Below, piece after piece: positions 7,154-16,528 of a DNA stretch of 64,000 nt. This DNA is from Verrucomicrobium sp. (GTDB lineage Bacteria > Verrucomicrobiota > Verrucomicrobiia > Methylacidiphilales > UBA1321): the NCBI GenBank assembly GCA_017849585.1, contig JAFIGT010000017.1, positions 124,001 through 188,000 of the forward strand, written 5' to 3'. How positions within the stretch are numbered: the stretch's first letter is position 1; each line of letters begins with the position of its first letter. Below the pieces are notes generated by a model. The model was not told where the DNA came from. It made no database searches and was given only the letters and a program-made list of their open reading frames with translations. Position numbers and translations under genes: made by a program.

Positions 7154-9946
7154 ATGTTTTCGTTACGTAAAGGGATAGAAAAAGGTCTGGCTCTGGTTGT
7201 CGAGCTGGTATGTCGCTGGCCATTGACGATTTTGCTTTCGTCGATTGTCCTCGCAATTGCCAGCGGTTACATCGCCTACAAGGACTTCGCTGTCATCAAC
7301 AACACGGCACAGTTGCTGGAGCAGAATTCGGCCGTGAGCCGTAACTACGCCCAGCTCGAAAAGGAGTTCGGCACGGATGAACTCTACCTGATCCTGATCC
7401 AGTCACCCGACGTTCAGCGCAATCGCGAAGTGGCCAACAAGGTCGGCAAATACCTCGAAACGCTCAAGCCCTTCGTCGAGCGCAGCTACTACAAGATCGA
7501 TTTCTCCAAGCTGGACAACCGCTTCCTCTTCCTCCTGCCGATGGAAGACCTCCAGATGATGGAGCGTGAGCTCGCGACCCAGGCGCAGGCGCTGACCAAA
7601 GCTCCGCCCAAGCTCAATTTCAATGCGGCCTTGGAGGAGGCCAACCGCAGTTTCGATGACAAATATCTTCGCAAGTCCGAAAACTGGAAGGAATTCATCC
7701 CCTTCATCGAGCAGTTCAAAGACATCCTTAACCGACTCGCTGACCGCCTTGAAGGCGCCAAGAAACCCGCTCCCAAGCCTGCCGTTGCGACCGGTGGTAA
7801 AGCCTTCGACCAGTATCAGGATGTCAACGCCGCCCTGCAGGAGCATGAATATATCTCCTTCGATCAAGGTCGCTCGGTCCTTGTCCTCGGCATGCGCGGC
7901 CAGCTCGAAACGGATTCGGTCTCGCCTTTTTCCAATACGGTTAAAGCCATCCGCACCTATCTGGCGGAGCTCGGCAAGGAATACCCCGACGTCAAACTAG
8001 GCCTCACCGGTCAGCCGGTCCTCAGCGACGACGAACTCCAGACCTCCACGCATGATACCGAGGTGGCTTCCATCATCACCCTCGTCCTCATCGGCGGCCT
8101 CTTCTTCTTCAGCTACCGCAATCTCGAGCGCCCGCTCTACGCCCTCGCCGCCCTGGCCATCGCCATCATGTGGAGCCTCGCTTTCACCATGGTGGTCGTC
8201 GGTCACTTCAATATCATCTCCTTCGCCGTCATCCCCATGGTGCTGGGCATTGGCATCGATTTCGGCATCCAGCTTCTGAGTCGCTATGAGGAGGAACTCG
8301 GCCGCGAGGGCCTTCCCCGCAACGCCCTGCTACACTCGCTGCAAAACACCGGGGTGGCCATCATCACCGGTGGTACTACGACCGCCATCGCCTTCTACAC
8401 GCTTTGCTTCAACCAATTCGTCGGCCTGCGCGAACTCGGTGCCATTGCCGGCAGCAGCATCCTCTTCTGCATTGTGGCCACGCTGGTGGTTCTGCCCGCC
8501 ATTTTCTATCTCCGCGACCGCAACCGCCCCCGTGAAGTGCTTCTCACCCATGGCGTGAATTCCAACTGGGGTTCCTTTGCCAACGTCGACCGCGTGCTCA
8601 CCTCCCGGCCCCGCACGGTCCTCTGGGTTTCCGTGTTGCTGACCGCCTTGTCCATCTGGGGCATCTTCCACGTAAAGTTCGATTACAATCTGCTCAACCT
8701 GCAGAATCCCAAGCTCGATTCCGTGCGCGTGCTGCATGAAGTCTTCCGCGTCACGGACAACTCCACGCTCTACGCCTCCGTCGTCGCGAAGGATATCGAC
8801 GAAGCCCGCGAGCTGGAGAAGAAACTCACCGCTCTGCCGAGTGTCTCCCGTGTTGACTCCATCACGGCCCTGCTGCCCGTTGATCAGGAAGCCAAGATGC
8901 CAGTCATTCGCAAGATTGCCGCCACCATGGCTGCCGTGCAGGTGGCTCCTGTCAGTCAGGAGAAGATTGATCCCGTGCGCGTGAAGGTATCGCTCGAGCA
9001 ACTCCTCGAATCGTGCCGCGAAGGCGTCAAACAGGCCAAGAAATTCGAGAAAATTTCCAAGCGCGCGCGGCAGGCTTCCGAGGTTCTCGGCGGTCTCATT
9101 CCGCCGCTCGAGCGGGCCAGCAAAGCCATCGCTGGGCTCACTCCGGACCAACTCAACCGCCGCCTCAACCGGGCGCAGGACGAAGTCTTCGGCGCGATGC
9201 AGCGTAATCTGGTCTGGCTGAAAAAGCAGCAGGTGGATCGCCCCATCCAGATCACCGACCTGCCGGACACGGTCTTGCAGCAATTCGTTTCACCCTCGGG
9301 CAAGGTGTTGCTCCAGGTCTACGCCAAGAAGGATATCTGGGAGCGCGATGCCAATGTGGAGTTTGTCAACGAACTGCGCACCGTCGATCCCAACGTCACC
9401 GGCACGCCAGTGCAGAATTACGAATACATCGGCCTGCTGCGCGACAGCTTCCTCAGCGCCGCGGTCTGGGCTTTCGTGGCGATCAGCGTCATCATCTTCC
9501 TCCACTTCCAGAACGTGAAGTACACGGCGCTCGCCATCCTGCCGCTCGTGCTGGCCGTGGCGTGGCGTACGGGCATCATGGGCTGGTGGGATATCGAATT
9601 TAATCCTGCCAATATTGTGACATTGCCGCTCATCATCGGAATCGACGTCGCCTACGGGGTCTACATCGTCGAACGCTTCCGCGAGGATGGTCGCTTCCAG
9701 CTCTTCGAGACCAGCACGGGCAAGGCGATCATCATGACCGGACTCACCGCTTTCTTTGGCTTCGTCTCGCTCCTCGTCAGTCGCTATCGCGGGATGCATT
9801 CCATCGGTTTGCTGATGAGCATGGGCATCGCGATCGGCATGGTGACCACGATCATTGTGCTGCCACAAATACTGCGTCTCCTCGCTCAAAAACGGGGTCA
9901 ACACCCTGTCAACGGCACTGCCCCCCTCGAGCACGCGAAAGAATAG
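7154..9946 (+). CDS. RND/MMPL-family exporter, HpnN-like
   Basis: A 930-residue inner-membrane protein with the twofold RND plan: one N-terminal helix, a large periplasmic domain, a block of about five helices (residues ~300-450), a second periplasmic domain, and a second helix block (~770-920). The repeated motifs GIGIDFGI and IGIDVAYGVYIVERF mark the conserved fourth-helix positions. The overall design matches MMPL lipid exporters and HpnN, which moves hopanoids to the outer membrane. No hopanoid synthesis genes are in the window, so the substrate is open; lipid export is an inference from family. Confidence 0.85.
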   Translation: MFSLRKGIEKGLALVVELVCRWPLTILLSSIVLAIASGYIAYKDFAVINNTAQLLEQNSAVSRNYAQLEKEFGTDELYLILIQSPDVQRNREVANKVGKYLETLKPFVERSYYKIDFSKLDNRFLFLLPMEDLQMMERELATQAQALTKAPPKLNFNAALEEANRSFDDKYLRKSENWKEFIPFIEQFKDILNRLADRLEGAKKPAPKPAVATGGKAFDQYQDVNAALQEHEYISFDQGRSVLVLGMRGQLETDSVSPFSNTVKAIRTYLAELGKEYPDVKLGLTGQPVLSDDELQTSTHDTEVASIITLVLIGGLFFFSYRNLERPLYALAALAIAIMWSLAFTMVVVGHFNIISFAVIPMVLGIGIDFGIQLLSRYEEELGREGLPRNALLHSLQNTGVAIITGGTTTAIAFYTLCFNQFVGLRELGAIAGSSILFCIVATLVVLPAIFYLRDRNRPREVLLTHGVNSNWGSFANVDRVLTSRPRTVLWVSVLLTALSIWGIFHVKFDYNLLNLQNPKLDSVRVLHEVFRVTDNSTLYASVVAKDIDEARELEKKLTALPSVSRVDSITALLPVDQEAKMPVIRKIAATMAAVQVAPVSQEKIDPVRVKVSLEQLLESCREGVKQAKKFEKISKRARQASEVLGGLIPPLERASKAIAGLTPDQLNRRLNRAQDEVFGAMQRNLVWLKKQQVDRPIQITDLPDTVLQQFVSPSGKVLLQVYAKKDIWERDANVEFVNELRTVDPNVTGTPVQNYEYIGLLRDSFLSAAVWAFVAISVIIFLHFQNVKYTALAILPLVLAVAWRTGIMGWWDIEFNPANIVTLPLIIGIDVAYGVYIVERFREDGRFQLFETSTGKAIIMTGLTAFFGFVSLLVSRYRGMHSIGLLMSMGIAIGMVTTIIVLPQILRLLAQKRGQHPVNGTAPLEHAKE

Positions 9947-9953
9947 GGGAAGA

Positions 9954-10595
9954 CTACTTTCCCACGCACACAGGGCCGAAATGACCGGGATGGAGGGTGA
10001 CGACATCCCGAGCGCGCACGGCTTGCAGGCTTTGCTGAGCGAGTGTTGCGTTCTCGTGATAAAAGTGACCGGCACCGCTGCGCCGGAACGGAATCAGGCT
10101 GCCCCGGATTAAGTCGCCCACGATGGCTTCATGGCCGAGAAGGTAAGTCAGCGAACCCATCGTGTGGCCGGGCGTGAAGAGGACCTTGCCGGGAAATCCG
10201 AAGTCGCGGATGATCGGGGAGAGATCGTCATCGAGAATCACATCGGGCGTGAAGCCGGGGAAATGATGGACGAGAAAGGGGAGGGTAAACGGGGTCATCC
10301 ACGAGGCGGGTGTGAGCGGACCATTTTCACCGCGCTCGACACGGGCGAGTTCACCGCGATGCATGACGAGCGGGAGGTTGAATTCCTCGCGCAAGCGCTT
10401 GGAGTTGCCCGCGTGATCAGAATGCCCGTGCGTGTGCAGCACCGCTTTCAACTGACCGGGCTCCACGCCGAGCGCCCGGATCGCACGCAACAACCGGCCC
10501 CAATCGCGAGGCAATCCGCTGTCGATCAGCCATGCATTCGCCCCCTCGGTGACAAGATAGGCATTCGTGGTGAAGAGATGCAGGCGGTGAATCAT
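9954..10595 (-). CDS. Metallo-beta-lactamase-fold hydrolase
   Basis: 213 residues with the metal-binding motif H56-G-H58-S-D60-H61, then the TPGHT, GDLIRG and LHPGH elements that supply the remaining zinc ligands. This is the glyoxalase II/hydrolase branch of the fold. The substrate is unknown. The gene converges on the HpnN-like gene with only 7 bases between the two stop codons. A second, distinct member of the fold is at 43366-43995. Confidence 0.85.
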   Translation of the reverse strand: MIHRLHLFTTNAYLVTEGANAWLIDSGLPRDWGRLLRAIRALGVEPGQLKAVLHTHGHSDHAGNSKRLREEFNLPLVMHRGELARVERGENGPLTPASWMTPFTLPFLVHHFPGFTPDVILDDDLSPIIRDFGFPGKVLFTPGHTMGSLTYLLGHEAIVGDLIRGSLIPFRRSGAGHFYHENATLAQQSLQAVRARDVVTLHPGHFGPVCVGK

Positions 10596-10808
10596 GACAC
10601 GGACTCATTCCGCCGCGTTGTGTGGCGCGTTTCAAGTATTATCTCGGCGGTGTGGTGTTGGAGGGGAAAAATCAAACCCCTCTTTATAAGTTTCTTTGGA
10701 GCGATTTGGCGCAAGCGACGCGGATTCTAATAACTTCTGTGACTCGCATGTGCGGGCTCGCGGTTCACTGGGTTTCATCCTAAAAGAACAGACTCAATCG
10801 CTGTTCGT

Positions 10809-12455
10809 ATGTTGGAATTTCTTCCCATTGTTTTGGCGGGATTAGGCCTGTACTTCATGGGCGTGTCGGGCATTCGCGCAAGCCTGCAACAGGTGCCGGG
10901 CATCCGTTTTCGCGAAAGCATCGGGCGGGCGTCACGACATCCGGTGCTCGCGGCGGTGACCGGTTTTTTGTTGGGGACGGTGACGCAGACCTCGATCGGA
11001 GTCGCGGTGATTTTCGCGGGCTTGATTGCGCGGGGACTTTCCACCGTGCGACAGGCGCTGCCGGTGATCGCGTGGTCGAACATGGGTTTGGTCGTGCTGG
11101 TGTTCCTGAACAACCTGCCGGTGACGCAGGTGGCGCTATTTCTGATCGGCTTCGGCGGAATCTGCACGAACTTCGGTTTCGGCGGCCGTTTTCGCGGACT
11201 GATGCCACCGCTGTATTCGTTGGGGATGTTGCTGTACGGACTACGGTTGATGAAGGATGGGCTCTATCAGCTTTCCGAACATCCGCAGTTCGAATCGTTC
11301 ATGGCGCAGCTCCCTGCTTCGGAACTACTCGCATTTGCCTTCGGCGCCTTGTTGCGCATCCCGGTGCAATCGACCTCCGCCGTGGCACTGATCGGCATCA
11401 CGATGTACGAGGGCCGCATTTTCACGGAGCAGGAAACCATCATGCTCTTTTACGGCACGTCGCTGGGCACGGGTTTCGCGGCGTATTTTCTGACGTCGCA
11501 TTTGAAGGGGGAGATGCGGCAGGTGGCGTTGTTTGAAGCGATTGTGAATTTGTCCGCGGGCGTGCTGCTGCTGGGATTCTTTTATCTGGAAAAGCTGGGG
11601 CATTTCTCGTTGTTGGAAGGCCACGTGTATAACCTCACCGGCCATATCCAAAGCCGGCTTGCACTCGTCTTTTTCCTGCAGCAGAGCGTGTGCGTCGCGT
11701 TCGCCTATCTGTTGATGGGGCGGATGAGTGGCATTCTGGAGAAGCTGGCGCCGCGCACGGTGGAACAGGATCTGTCGCGGCCGCGTTTCATCCAGGACGA
11801 GGCAGTGTACGATATTGAAACCGGTTTGAGCTTGGCCAAGCAGGAGATCAAGGGGCTCGTGGCGCGGTTGCCGGATTACCTGCGCAGCGCGGGTTGCGAG
11901 AGCGCCGGAGGTCGGGCGGTGCCACCCGTGGCGGTGCAGCATCAATCGTTTCTCGCGGTGATCAACGAATTGCAATCCTTCCTTGCGGTGCTGTCGGACC
12001 GCCGGTTGAAGAATCATCTGACGTCGGTGAATCTGTTGCAGGTGCAGCGGCGGCTCGATTTGCTCTGCGGCATGGAGGAGGCGACGTTCCAGGTGGTGCA
12101 CCAATTGCAGGGACTGAAGCCGAGTCCGGCAGTGGCCACGATCCGGCACAATGTGATCGAGTCGCTCGATGCGCTGCTGCTCACCGCGCTGGATGCGTTC
12201 GGCGGTCAGCAGGAAGACATCGCCATTCTCGAGCGGCTCACCAGTTCCCCCGGCGAAGTTGCGCACCGGCTGCGGCAGGATTACATGAACGCGCACGAAG
12301 ACCTCGGCCACGAGGAACGCGCGGCGGTGGTCGCGATCATCACGCAACAGGAGCGGGTGATGTGGCTGCTGAATCAAATCAGCAAGACGCTCGAAGCTCA
12401 TTTGGCCCCCACTGATTCCGTGTGCAACACCCTCCCCGGAGAAAACCCCTCATGA
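10809..12455 (+). CDS. Na/Pi-cotransporter-family membrane protein with PhoU-like tail
   Basis: 548 residues. The N-terminal ~330 residues form eight or so helices with two inverted QTS-type motifs (TVTQTSIGVA and VQSTSAVALI), typical of the NptA/PNaS family. Residues ~340-548 are a soluble helical region of PhoU type. The family exchanges sodium with phosphate, but in this operon the gene overlaps a carbonic anhydrase, whose start ATG is inside its TGA (ATGA). That context makes the transported anion uncertain. Confidence 0.85.
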   Translation: MLEFLPIVLAGLGLYFMGVSGIRASLQQVPGIRFRESIGRASRHPVLAAVTGFLLGTVTQTSIGVAVIFAGLIARGLSTVRQALPVIAWSNMGLVVLVFLNNLPVTQVALFLIGFGGICTNFGFGGRFRGLMPPLYSLGMLLYGLRLMKDGLYQLSEHPQFESFMAQLPASELLAFAFGALLRIPVQSTSAVALIGITMYEGRIFTEQETIMLFYGTSLGTGFAAYFLTSHLKGEMRQVALFEAIVNLSAGVLLLGFFYLEKLGHFSLLEGHVYNLTGHIQSRLALVFFLQQSVCVAFAYLLMGRMSGILEKLAPRTVEQDLSRPRFIQDEAVYDIETGLSLAKQEIKGLVARLPDYLRSAGCESAGGRAVPPVAVQHQSFLAVINELQSFLAVLSDRRLKNHLTSVNLLQVQRRLDLLCGMEEATFQVVHQLQGLKPSPAVATIRHNVIESLDALLLTALDAFGGQQEDIAILERLTSSPGEVAHRLRQDYMNAHEDLGHEERAAVVAIITQQERVMWLLNQISKTLEAHLAPTDSVCNTLPGENPS

Positions 12456-13156
12456 ACCCGAACCCTCCTCTCGATCCTTCCCCGACGCCGCAGGTGGCAC
12501 TGCGGGAAGTCTTTTACGGCAACGACGTCTTTGTGCAGGCGCGGGACCCGCGTCAATTCGAGGCGTACGAGAAATCGCAACATCCGTCGGTGACGATGTT
12601 GACCTGCTGCGACGCGCGGTTGCACCAGCTCGTGTTCAACTTCGACCCGATCGACCGCACGTTCGTCGTGCAGAATATCGGCAACCAATTGCAACCGGCT
12701 TCGGGTTCGATCGATTACGGCATCCATCACCTGAAGACACCGCTCTTGCTGATCCTAGGTCATACCCGCTGCGGGGCGATCCGCGCGGCGATGTCCGATT
12801 ACCGCAGCGAATCGTGGGAGATCATCCGCGAGCTCAACGGCCTGCATCTGCCGCTGCTGCGTTGCGAGAAGCAGGAGGACATTGAAAAAGCGTGGCTCGA
12901 TGCGGTGGAACACAATGTCGATTATCAAGTCGATCTCGCCATGCGCCGCTACGGCGCGGTGGTGAACGCGGGCAAGCTGGCCATCGTGGGCGGCGTGTAC
13001 GACTTTGCCAATCTCTATGGCCGGGGTCGCGGTCGCATTGTCCTGCTCAATCTCAACGGCGTGGCGGGGCAGGAAGCGATCCGCGCGTTGCCCGTCTGGC
13101 AGGAATTTGACGAAGCCCTGAGTGACCTCGTTCTGCACGAAAGGAAATCACTATGA
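12452..13156 (+). CDS. Beta-class carbonic anhydrase
   Basis: 234 residues from the ATG that overlaps the previous stop. It catalyses CO2/bicarbonate interconversion. The zinc ligands and dyad are visible: C52-x-D54-x-R56 (CCDAR), then GH104TRC107GA. The NIGNQ segment precedes them as in the family. An upstream in-frame ATG at 12422 is less likely because of the tight ATGA coupling. It sits between a Na/Pi-type transporter and a STAS protein, so it probably supplies or consumes bicarbonate near that transporter (inference). Confidence 0.9.
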   Translation: MNPNPPLDPSPTPQVALREVFYGNDVFVQARDPRQFEAYEKSQHPSVTMLTCCDARLHQLVFNFDPIDRTFVVQNIGNQLQPASGSIDYGIHHLKTPLLLILGHTRCGAIRAAMSDYRSESWEIIRELNGLHLPLLRCEKQEDIEKAWLDAVEHNVDYQVDLAMRRYGAVVNAGKLAIVGGVYDFANLYGRGRGRIVLLNLNGVAGQEAIRALPVWQEFDEALSDLVLHERKSL

Positions 13157-13494
13157 CAATCGAATGCGAAAGCCGGGATGGCGTGGAAATCTTCCACCTG
13201 ACGGGACGGTTTGACGGCAGCAGCGCCAACGACGCGCAAAAAGTGCTCCTGTCGAAAGCGGATTTCACCCCGCTGCGAATTGTTCTGAATCTCGCGGGCA
13301 TCGAGGTGATCACCAGCGCCGGATTACGCGCGATTCTCGCCTTGGTGAAAAAGGTGGAGGCGAACTCGGGCAAGCTCGCAGTCACCGGGTTATCCACTTC
13401 CACACGCGAGATTTTCGAGATCTCCGGCTTCAACCGCATCATTCCGTTGCAAACCAATCTTGAGACGGCCGTGGCCGAGGTTGGAGCCATCTAG
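13153..13494 (+). CDS. STAS-domain protein (anti-sigma-factor antagonist type)
   Basis: 113 residues forming a single STAS domain. The NLAGIEVITSAGLRAIL segment aligns with the DLSG..xxDSSGL phosphorylation loop, with T54/S55 at the regulatory position. Known members are partner-switch antagonists (SpoIIAA, RsbV), or occur as the C-terminal domain of SulP anion transporters. It overlaps the carbonic anhydrase gene by ATGA. A role in regulating the operon's transporter is plausible, as is a link to the GAF-SpoIIE phosphatase at 31.9 kb. Confidence 0.88.
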   Translation: MTIECESRDGVEIFHLTGRFDGSSANDAQKVLLSKADFTPLRIVLNLAGIEVITSAGLRAILALVKKVEANSGKLAVTGLSTSTREIFEISGFNRIIPLQTNLETAVAEVGAI

Positions 13495-13868
13495 GAGAAT
13501 CTCCAGAGTAGCGGATAAGGCCGCATTCTTTGACGTATCACTTTTGATGCTAACTGGCTCGCGTGACTTTCTGAACAGGCGGGATCGTGTTAGGTTAGTC
13601 GCGGTTCCCCTACTACATGAACGCCTCCTGCGTGGCCATCGTCGGATTTAAATGTCTGCCGGAATCTCCGGACGAGGCACCGCCGTTGATTGGAGAAGTT
13701 CCACCGCCGCCCGAGACGAAATTCCCGGATGCTAAAGAACTCAAACCTTGGGGCCCGGTCCTCATGCCGTGGATCAGTCCGGTACCAGTGGTGTTCGGTT
13801 TACTACTTTCCAGCGAGTGGTTTCTTTCCCCGCTCGAATTATTTCCCGTGATTGTCTAAAGTGCGGGG
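13495..13868. other. Intergenic region, no convincing gene
   Basis: A 374-base gap. It contains an 80-codon open frame on the plus strand (13617-13859) that is proline-rich and without recognisable features; I could not support it as a gene. No terminator with a U-run was found. Confidence 0.4.
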
Positions 13869-15047
13869 ATGAAATCCTCCCGCCACGCTTCCGCTCCCCG
13901 TCCTCCCGCCAACGCCGACATCTGGGTGATGGCTGGTCAATCGAACATGGAGGGCTGCGGGTATCGCCGCGAGGCGTTGAAACCGGATCGCCGCGTCTGG
14001 TGCTTCGATCTGAAAAATCGCTGGGGCATCGCAAAAGATCCGATGCACGATTTGATCAACAGCACGGCGCCGGTGGATTGGAATTACCGCAAGGCGGGCG
14101 CGCCTCCCGAGATCAAGGCGAAGGGGGACAAGGCGATTCGCAAATATTGGGTCGATATGAACGCCAACGTCGGCGCGGGTCTTGGCATCGCGTTCGGAGC
14201 GGCCTATGCGACGGCGACGAAACGACCGGTGGGGCTGGTCGCCGCCGCGCATGGCGGGACGAGCCTGGAAGATTGGAATTCGAATCGGCTCGACCAAGGC
14301 TGGGAGAGTTTCTATGGCGCGATGATGGCGCGCATCCAACTCGCGGGCGGCAATCTGAAAGGCATCCTTTGGTATCAGGGAGAGTCGGACGCGAGCCCGG
14401 AACTCTCCGCGACCTACGCCGCGCGTTTCACGCAATGGGTGAAAGCGGTCCGCCGCGACACGGGGATTCCGAATCTCCCGGTCATCACGGTGCAACTCGG
14501 CGTGGTGACTGATTTCAATGCTTCGGTGGACGGCTGGAACGCGATGCGCCAGATTCAGCTCGATCTGCCCCGCAAGCTCGCGAACACGGCTGTCACTTCC
14601 GCGATTGATCTCCAGATCAACGACACCATCCACATCGACGCGCCCGGTCTCGCCCGACTGGGCCGCCGCATGGCGCGGCTCGCGCTCGGTCTGGTGACGA
14701 AGAAAAAGGCGCTGGCCGATGGCCCGCGGGTGGTGAAGGCAGTGGCTCACCTCAATGACCGCAACTTCGGCGAGACCGATCTGACCATTACCGGCGTGAC
14801 TGGCGCGTGGCAACCGGCCCGTGGCATCCATGGTTTTTCCGTGCTCGATGCCGCCGGAAAACCGCACCCGTCGATTGGCGTGACGACCGCCTTCCGCCAC
14901 CCGCGCAAACCCAACTCGATTGTCGTCCGCACCAATCTCCTCCCGAAACGCGGCGACCAGATTGCCTATGGCCAGGGTCTCTTCCCGATCTGCAACGCCG
15001 TGGACGAAGCGGATATGCCGCTGCCCGCGTTTCGGATCAAAATTTAG
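13869..15047 (+). CDS. SGNH-type esterase, sialate O-acetylesterase family
   Basis: 392 residues. The nucleophile block GQSNMEG (Ser25) is at the start of the domain. GLVAAAHGGTSLEDW and LWYQGESDA follow, then the catalytic HIDAPG region near residue 258. These are the signatures of the SASA family, which removes acetyl groups from sugars of glycans such as xylan or sialic acids. There is no clear signal peptide, so the enzyme may be cytoplasmic or use another route. A C-terminal beta-rich region follows the catalytic domain. No polysaccharide-utilisation cluster surrounds it. Confidence 0.82.
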   Translation: MKSSRHASAPRPPANADIWVMAGQSNMEGCGYRREALKPDRRVWCFDLKNRWGIAKDPMHDLINSTAPVDWNYRKAGAPPEIKAKGDKAIRKYWVDMNANVGAGLGIAFGAAYATATKRPVGLVAAAHGGTSLEDWNSNRLDQGWESFYGAMMARIQLAGGNLKGILWYQGESDASPELSATYAARFTQWVKAVRRDTGIPNLPVITVQLGVVTDFNASVDGWNAMRQIQLDLPRKLANTAVTSAIDLQINDTIHIDAPGLARLGRRMARLALGLVTKKKALADGPRVVKAVAHLNDRNFGETDLTITGVTGAWQPARGIHGFSVLDAAGKPHPSIGVTTAFRHPRKPNSIVVRTNLLPKRGDQIAYGQGLFPICNAVDEADMPLPAFRIKI

Positions 15048-15049
15048 TC

Positions 15050-15076
15050 ATAAGTAATTATATATTAATTACTTAT
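15050..15076. repeat. Perfect AT-rich inverted repeat
   Basis: The 11-bp arms ATAAGTAATTA (15050-15060) and TAATTACTTAT (15066-15076) enclose TATAT. The repeat sits immediately after the esterase stop and 2 bases before the next ATG. It could be an operator or a weak hairpin. Confidence 0.6.
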
Positions 15077-15078
15077 AA

Positions 15079-15609
15079 ATGAATAATTGGTTTAATTCGA
15101 AGATGCGGAGTTTTTTGCGACTTCCTCTTATAGAGTGGTATGAGCCGAAAGCCTTTGTTCGGTTCCTAGACGAGTATGAAGTACGTCAACAGGCGGTATG
15201 GGTGCGTCCCCTTACGGTAATCGGAGTTGCCGTGGTGTGTTCCGCGGTGATGTATGCCGATGCGGTGGTAAAGAATCGACCCCTTCCGGAATGGTGGGAG
15301 TTGACCGTGCTCCCGCTTCTGGTTGGACTTTTGAGTGGGTACTTTAGGGTTTGGTTCAAGGGATTTGGCATGAGCAGTGTGGCCATTTCTGACCGGGGAA
15401 TAAGCCGTCGTCGGAATCGTTGGAGCAGATCCATTTCCTTTCGGGATCTGTCCGATTATGAATGGATTGAGAATACGGAACGGGGTTTCTGGACGTTGAG
15501 CCTGCATCGTACTTCGGGAAGTCCGTTTTTGGTGGGAGTCCCCGATGTCGCCACCCGCGACCAGATCGAAGCGGTACTGCAAGAGGCTGGGTTGAAGCGA
15601 GCGGCTTGA
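15079..15609 (+). CDS. Membrane protein with PH-like domain, hypothetical
   Basis: 176 residues. Two probable transmembrane helices are at about residues 44-62 and 74-92. A C-terminal soluble part (~97-172) has the strand pattern of bacterial PH/YcxB-like domains (VAISDRGISRRRN, then WSLSLH-like and LVGVP strands). The domain assignment is tentative. The gene has no visible Shine-Dalgarno sequence and starts 2 bases after an AT-rich palindrome. It converges with the next gene, 1 base apart. Confidence 0.6.
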   Translation: MNNWFNSKMRSFLRLPLIEWYEPKAFVRFLDEYEVRQQAVWVRPLTVIGVAVVCSAVMYADAVVKNRPLPEWWELTVLPLLVGLLSGYFRVWFKGFGMSSVAISDRGISRRRNRWSRSISFRDLSDYEWIENTERGFWTLSLHRTSGSPFLVGVPDVATRDQIEAVLQEAGLKRAA

Positions 15610-15610
15610 G

Positions 15611-16528
15611 TCAGCGCGGAATATATCCCGCCGCGATCTGCCACGCGTTCCCCTTTTCGATATGCTCGAGCATGATTCGGCGCAGGCGGGTGTCGCGCGG
15701 CATGTCGGTGAGGTTGGCGGGGCGCTTCGGAATGTTGAAGATGAAGGACCAGAAGCTGTCGTCATTGGCGTTGTCCACGACAGCCGGTTGAAAGCGGTTC
15801 TGGAAGTGGATGAGGTTAGACTCCGGCGGCAGGTAAAGCGCCAGTTGCCGATCCATCATCCATGAGACGCAGATGAATGCCTTGTAGTTGTGCTCGGGAA
15901 AGTAGCGCGGGAAGAACTCGCGGGCCAAGGCGAAGGCGTGGTCGCAATCGGCCGGAGTCAACGCCCCCTTGGCCGGGATGTGGACGCTGATGACCGGATC
16001 GCCGGCCTGCAAAAGCGGTGTCGTGCCGGTCTTTTCCGGTAGATGGCAAAAGGCGGGGAAGGGAATGACCTCGAATCCGAGTCGACCCAGCGGAGCGAGC
16101 CGACCTTGCGCATAGACCGAAGACCAGTTGATCAGGTCGAAACCCCAAACCCCATGTTGCTCCCGGTAGCGGTGGAGCCAGCGGTCGAACTCGCCTGCCG
16201 TGATCTGAATTTGCGTTTCAGGGATCCCGCGGGCGAGCCATTGATTCCGCATGGTGGGAAGCGAGGCGAAGTGGACGAAGGCATAATAGAAAGACAGCGC
16301 CTCCGCCTCCGTGGGTCTGAACTTCTCGTAATCCGAGCAGGTGCGGTAATGGTGGCAATCCCGTGGGAAGCGTTCGGCCACGGCGGGATCGGCTTGAAGG
16401 GCTGGCAAGGCTTCCATCAGGAGACTCGTAAACTCGGGGGCCAACCCCATCCACTGGCACAGGGAGAACAGGACCTCCGGTTCGGGGAGGCGGTCGGTAG
16501 TGATCCGGTCGAAATCGGGCAGGGTCAT
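15611..16528 (-). CDS. Acyltransferase (NAT_N / GNAT_C type), probable
   Basis: 305 residues, soluble. The layout is a helical N-terminal half (LFSLCQWMGLAPEF..., FYYAFVHFASLP) and a C-terminal half containing SVHIPAKGALTP and the fold segment YKAFICVSWMMD. This resembles the two-part NAT_N/GNAT_C acyltransferase-like proteins of unknown substrate. The assignment is from memory of the family pattern, not from a search. The start codon overlaps the mnmG stop (ATGA at 16525-16528), so it is translationally coupled to mnmG. Confidence 0.55.
   Translation of the reverse strand: MTLPDFDRITTDRLPEPEVLFSLCQWMGLAPEFTSLLMEALPALQADPAVAERFPRDCHHYRTCSDYEKFRPTEAEALSFYYAFVHFASLPTMRNQWLARGIPETQIQITAGEFDRWLHRYREQHGVWGFDLINWSSVYAQGRLAPLGRLGFEVIPFPAFCHLPEKTGTTPLLQAGDPVISVHIPAKGALTPADCDHAFALAREFFPRYFPEHNYKAFICVSWMMDRQLALYLPPESNLIHFQNRFQPAVVDNANDDSFWSFIFNIPKRPANLTDMPRDTRLRRIMLEHIEKGNAWQIAAGYIPR

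Noticed and set aside
7154-9946. A hopanoid gene cluster around the HpnN-like exporter
   Set aside because: No squalene-hopene cyclase or other hpn gene is nearby. The family resemblance alone does not establish the substrate.
13617-13859. 80-codon frame before the esterase gene
   Set aside because: Proline-rich, without Shine-Dalgarno sequence or recognisable domain, and not in line with a neighbouring operon. Left as non-coding.
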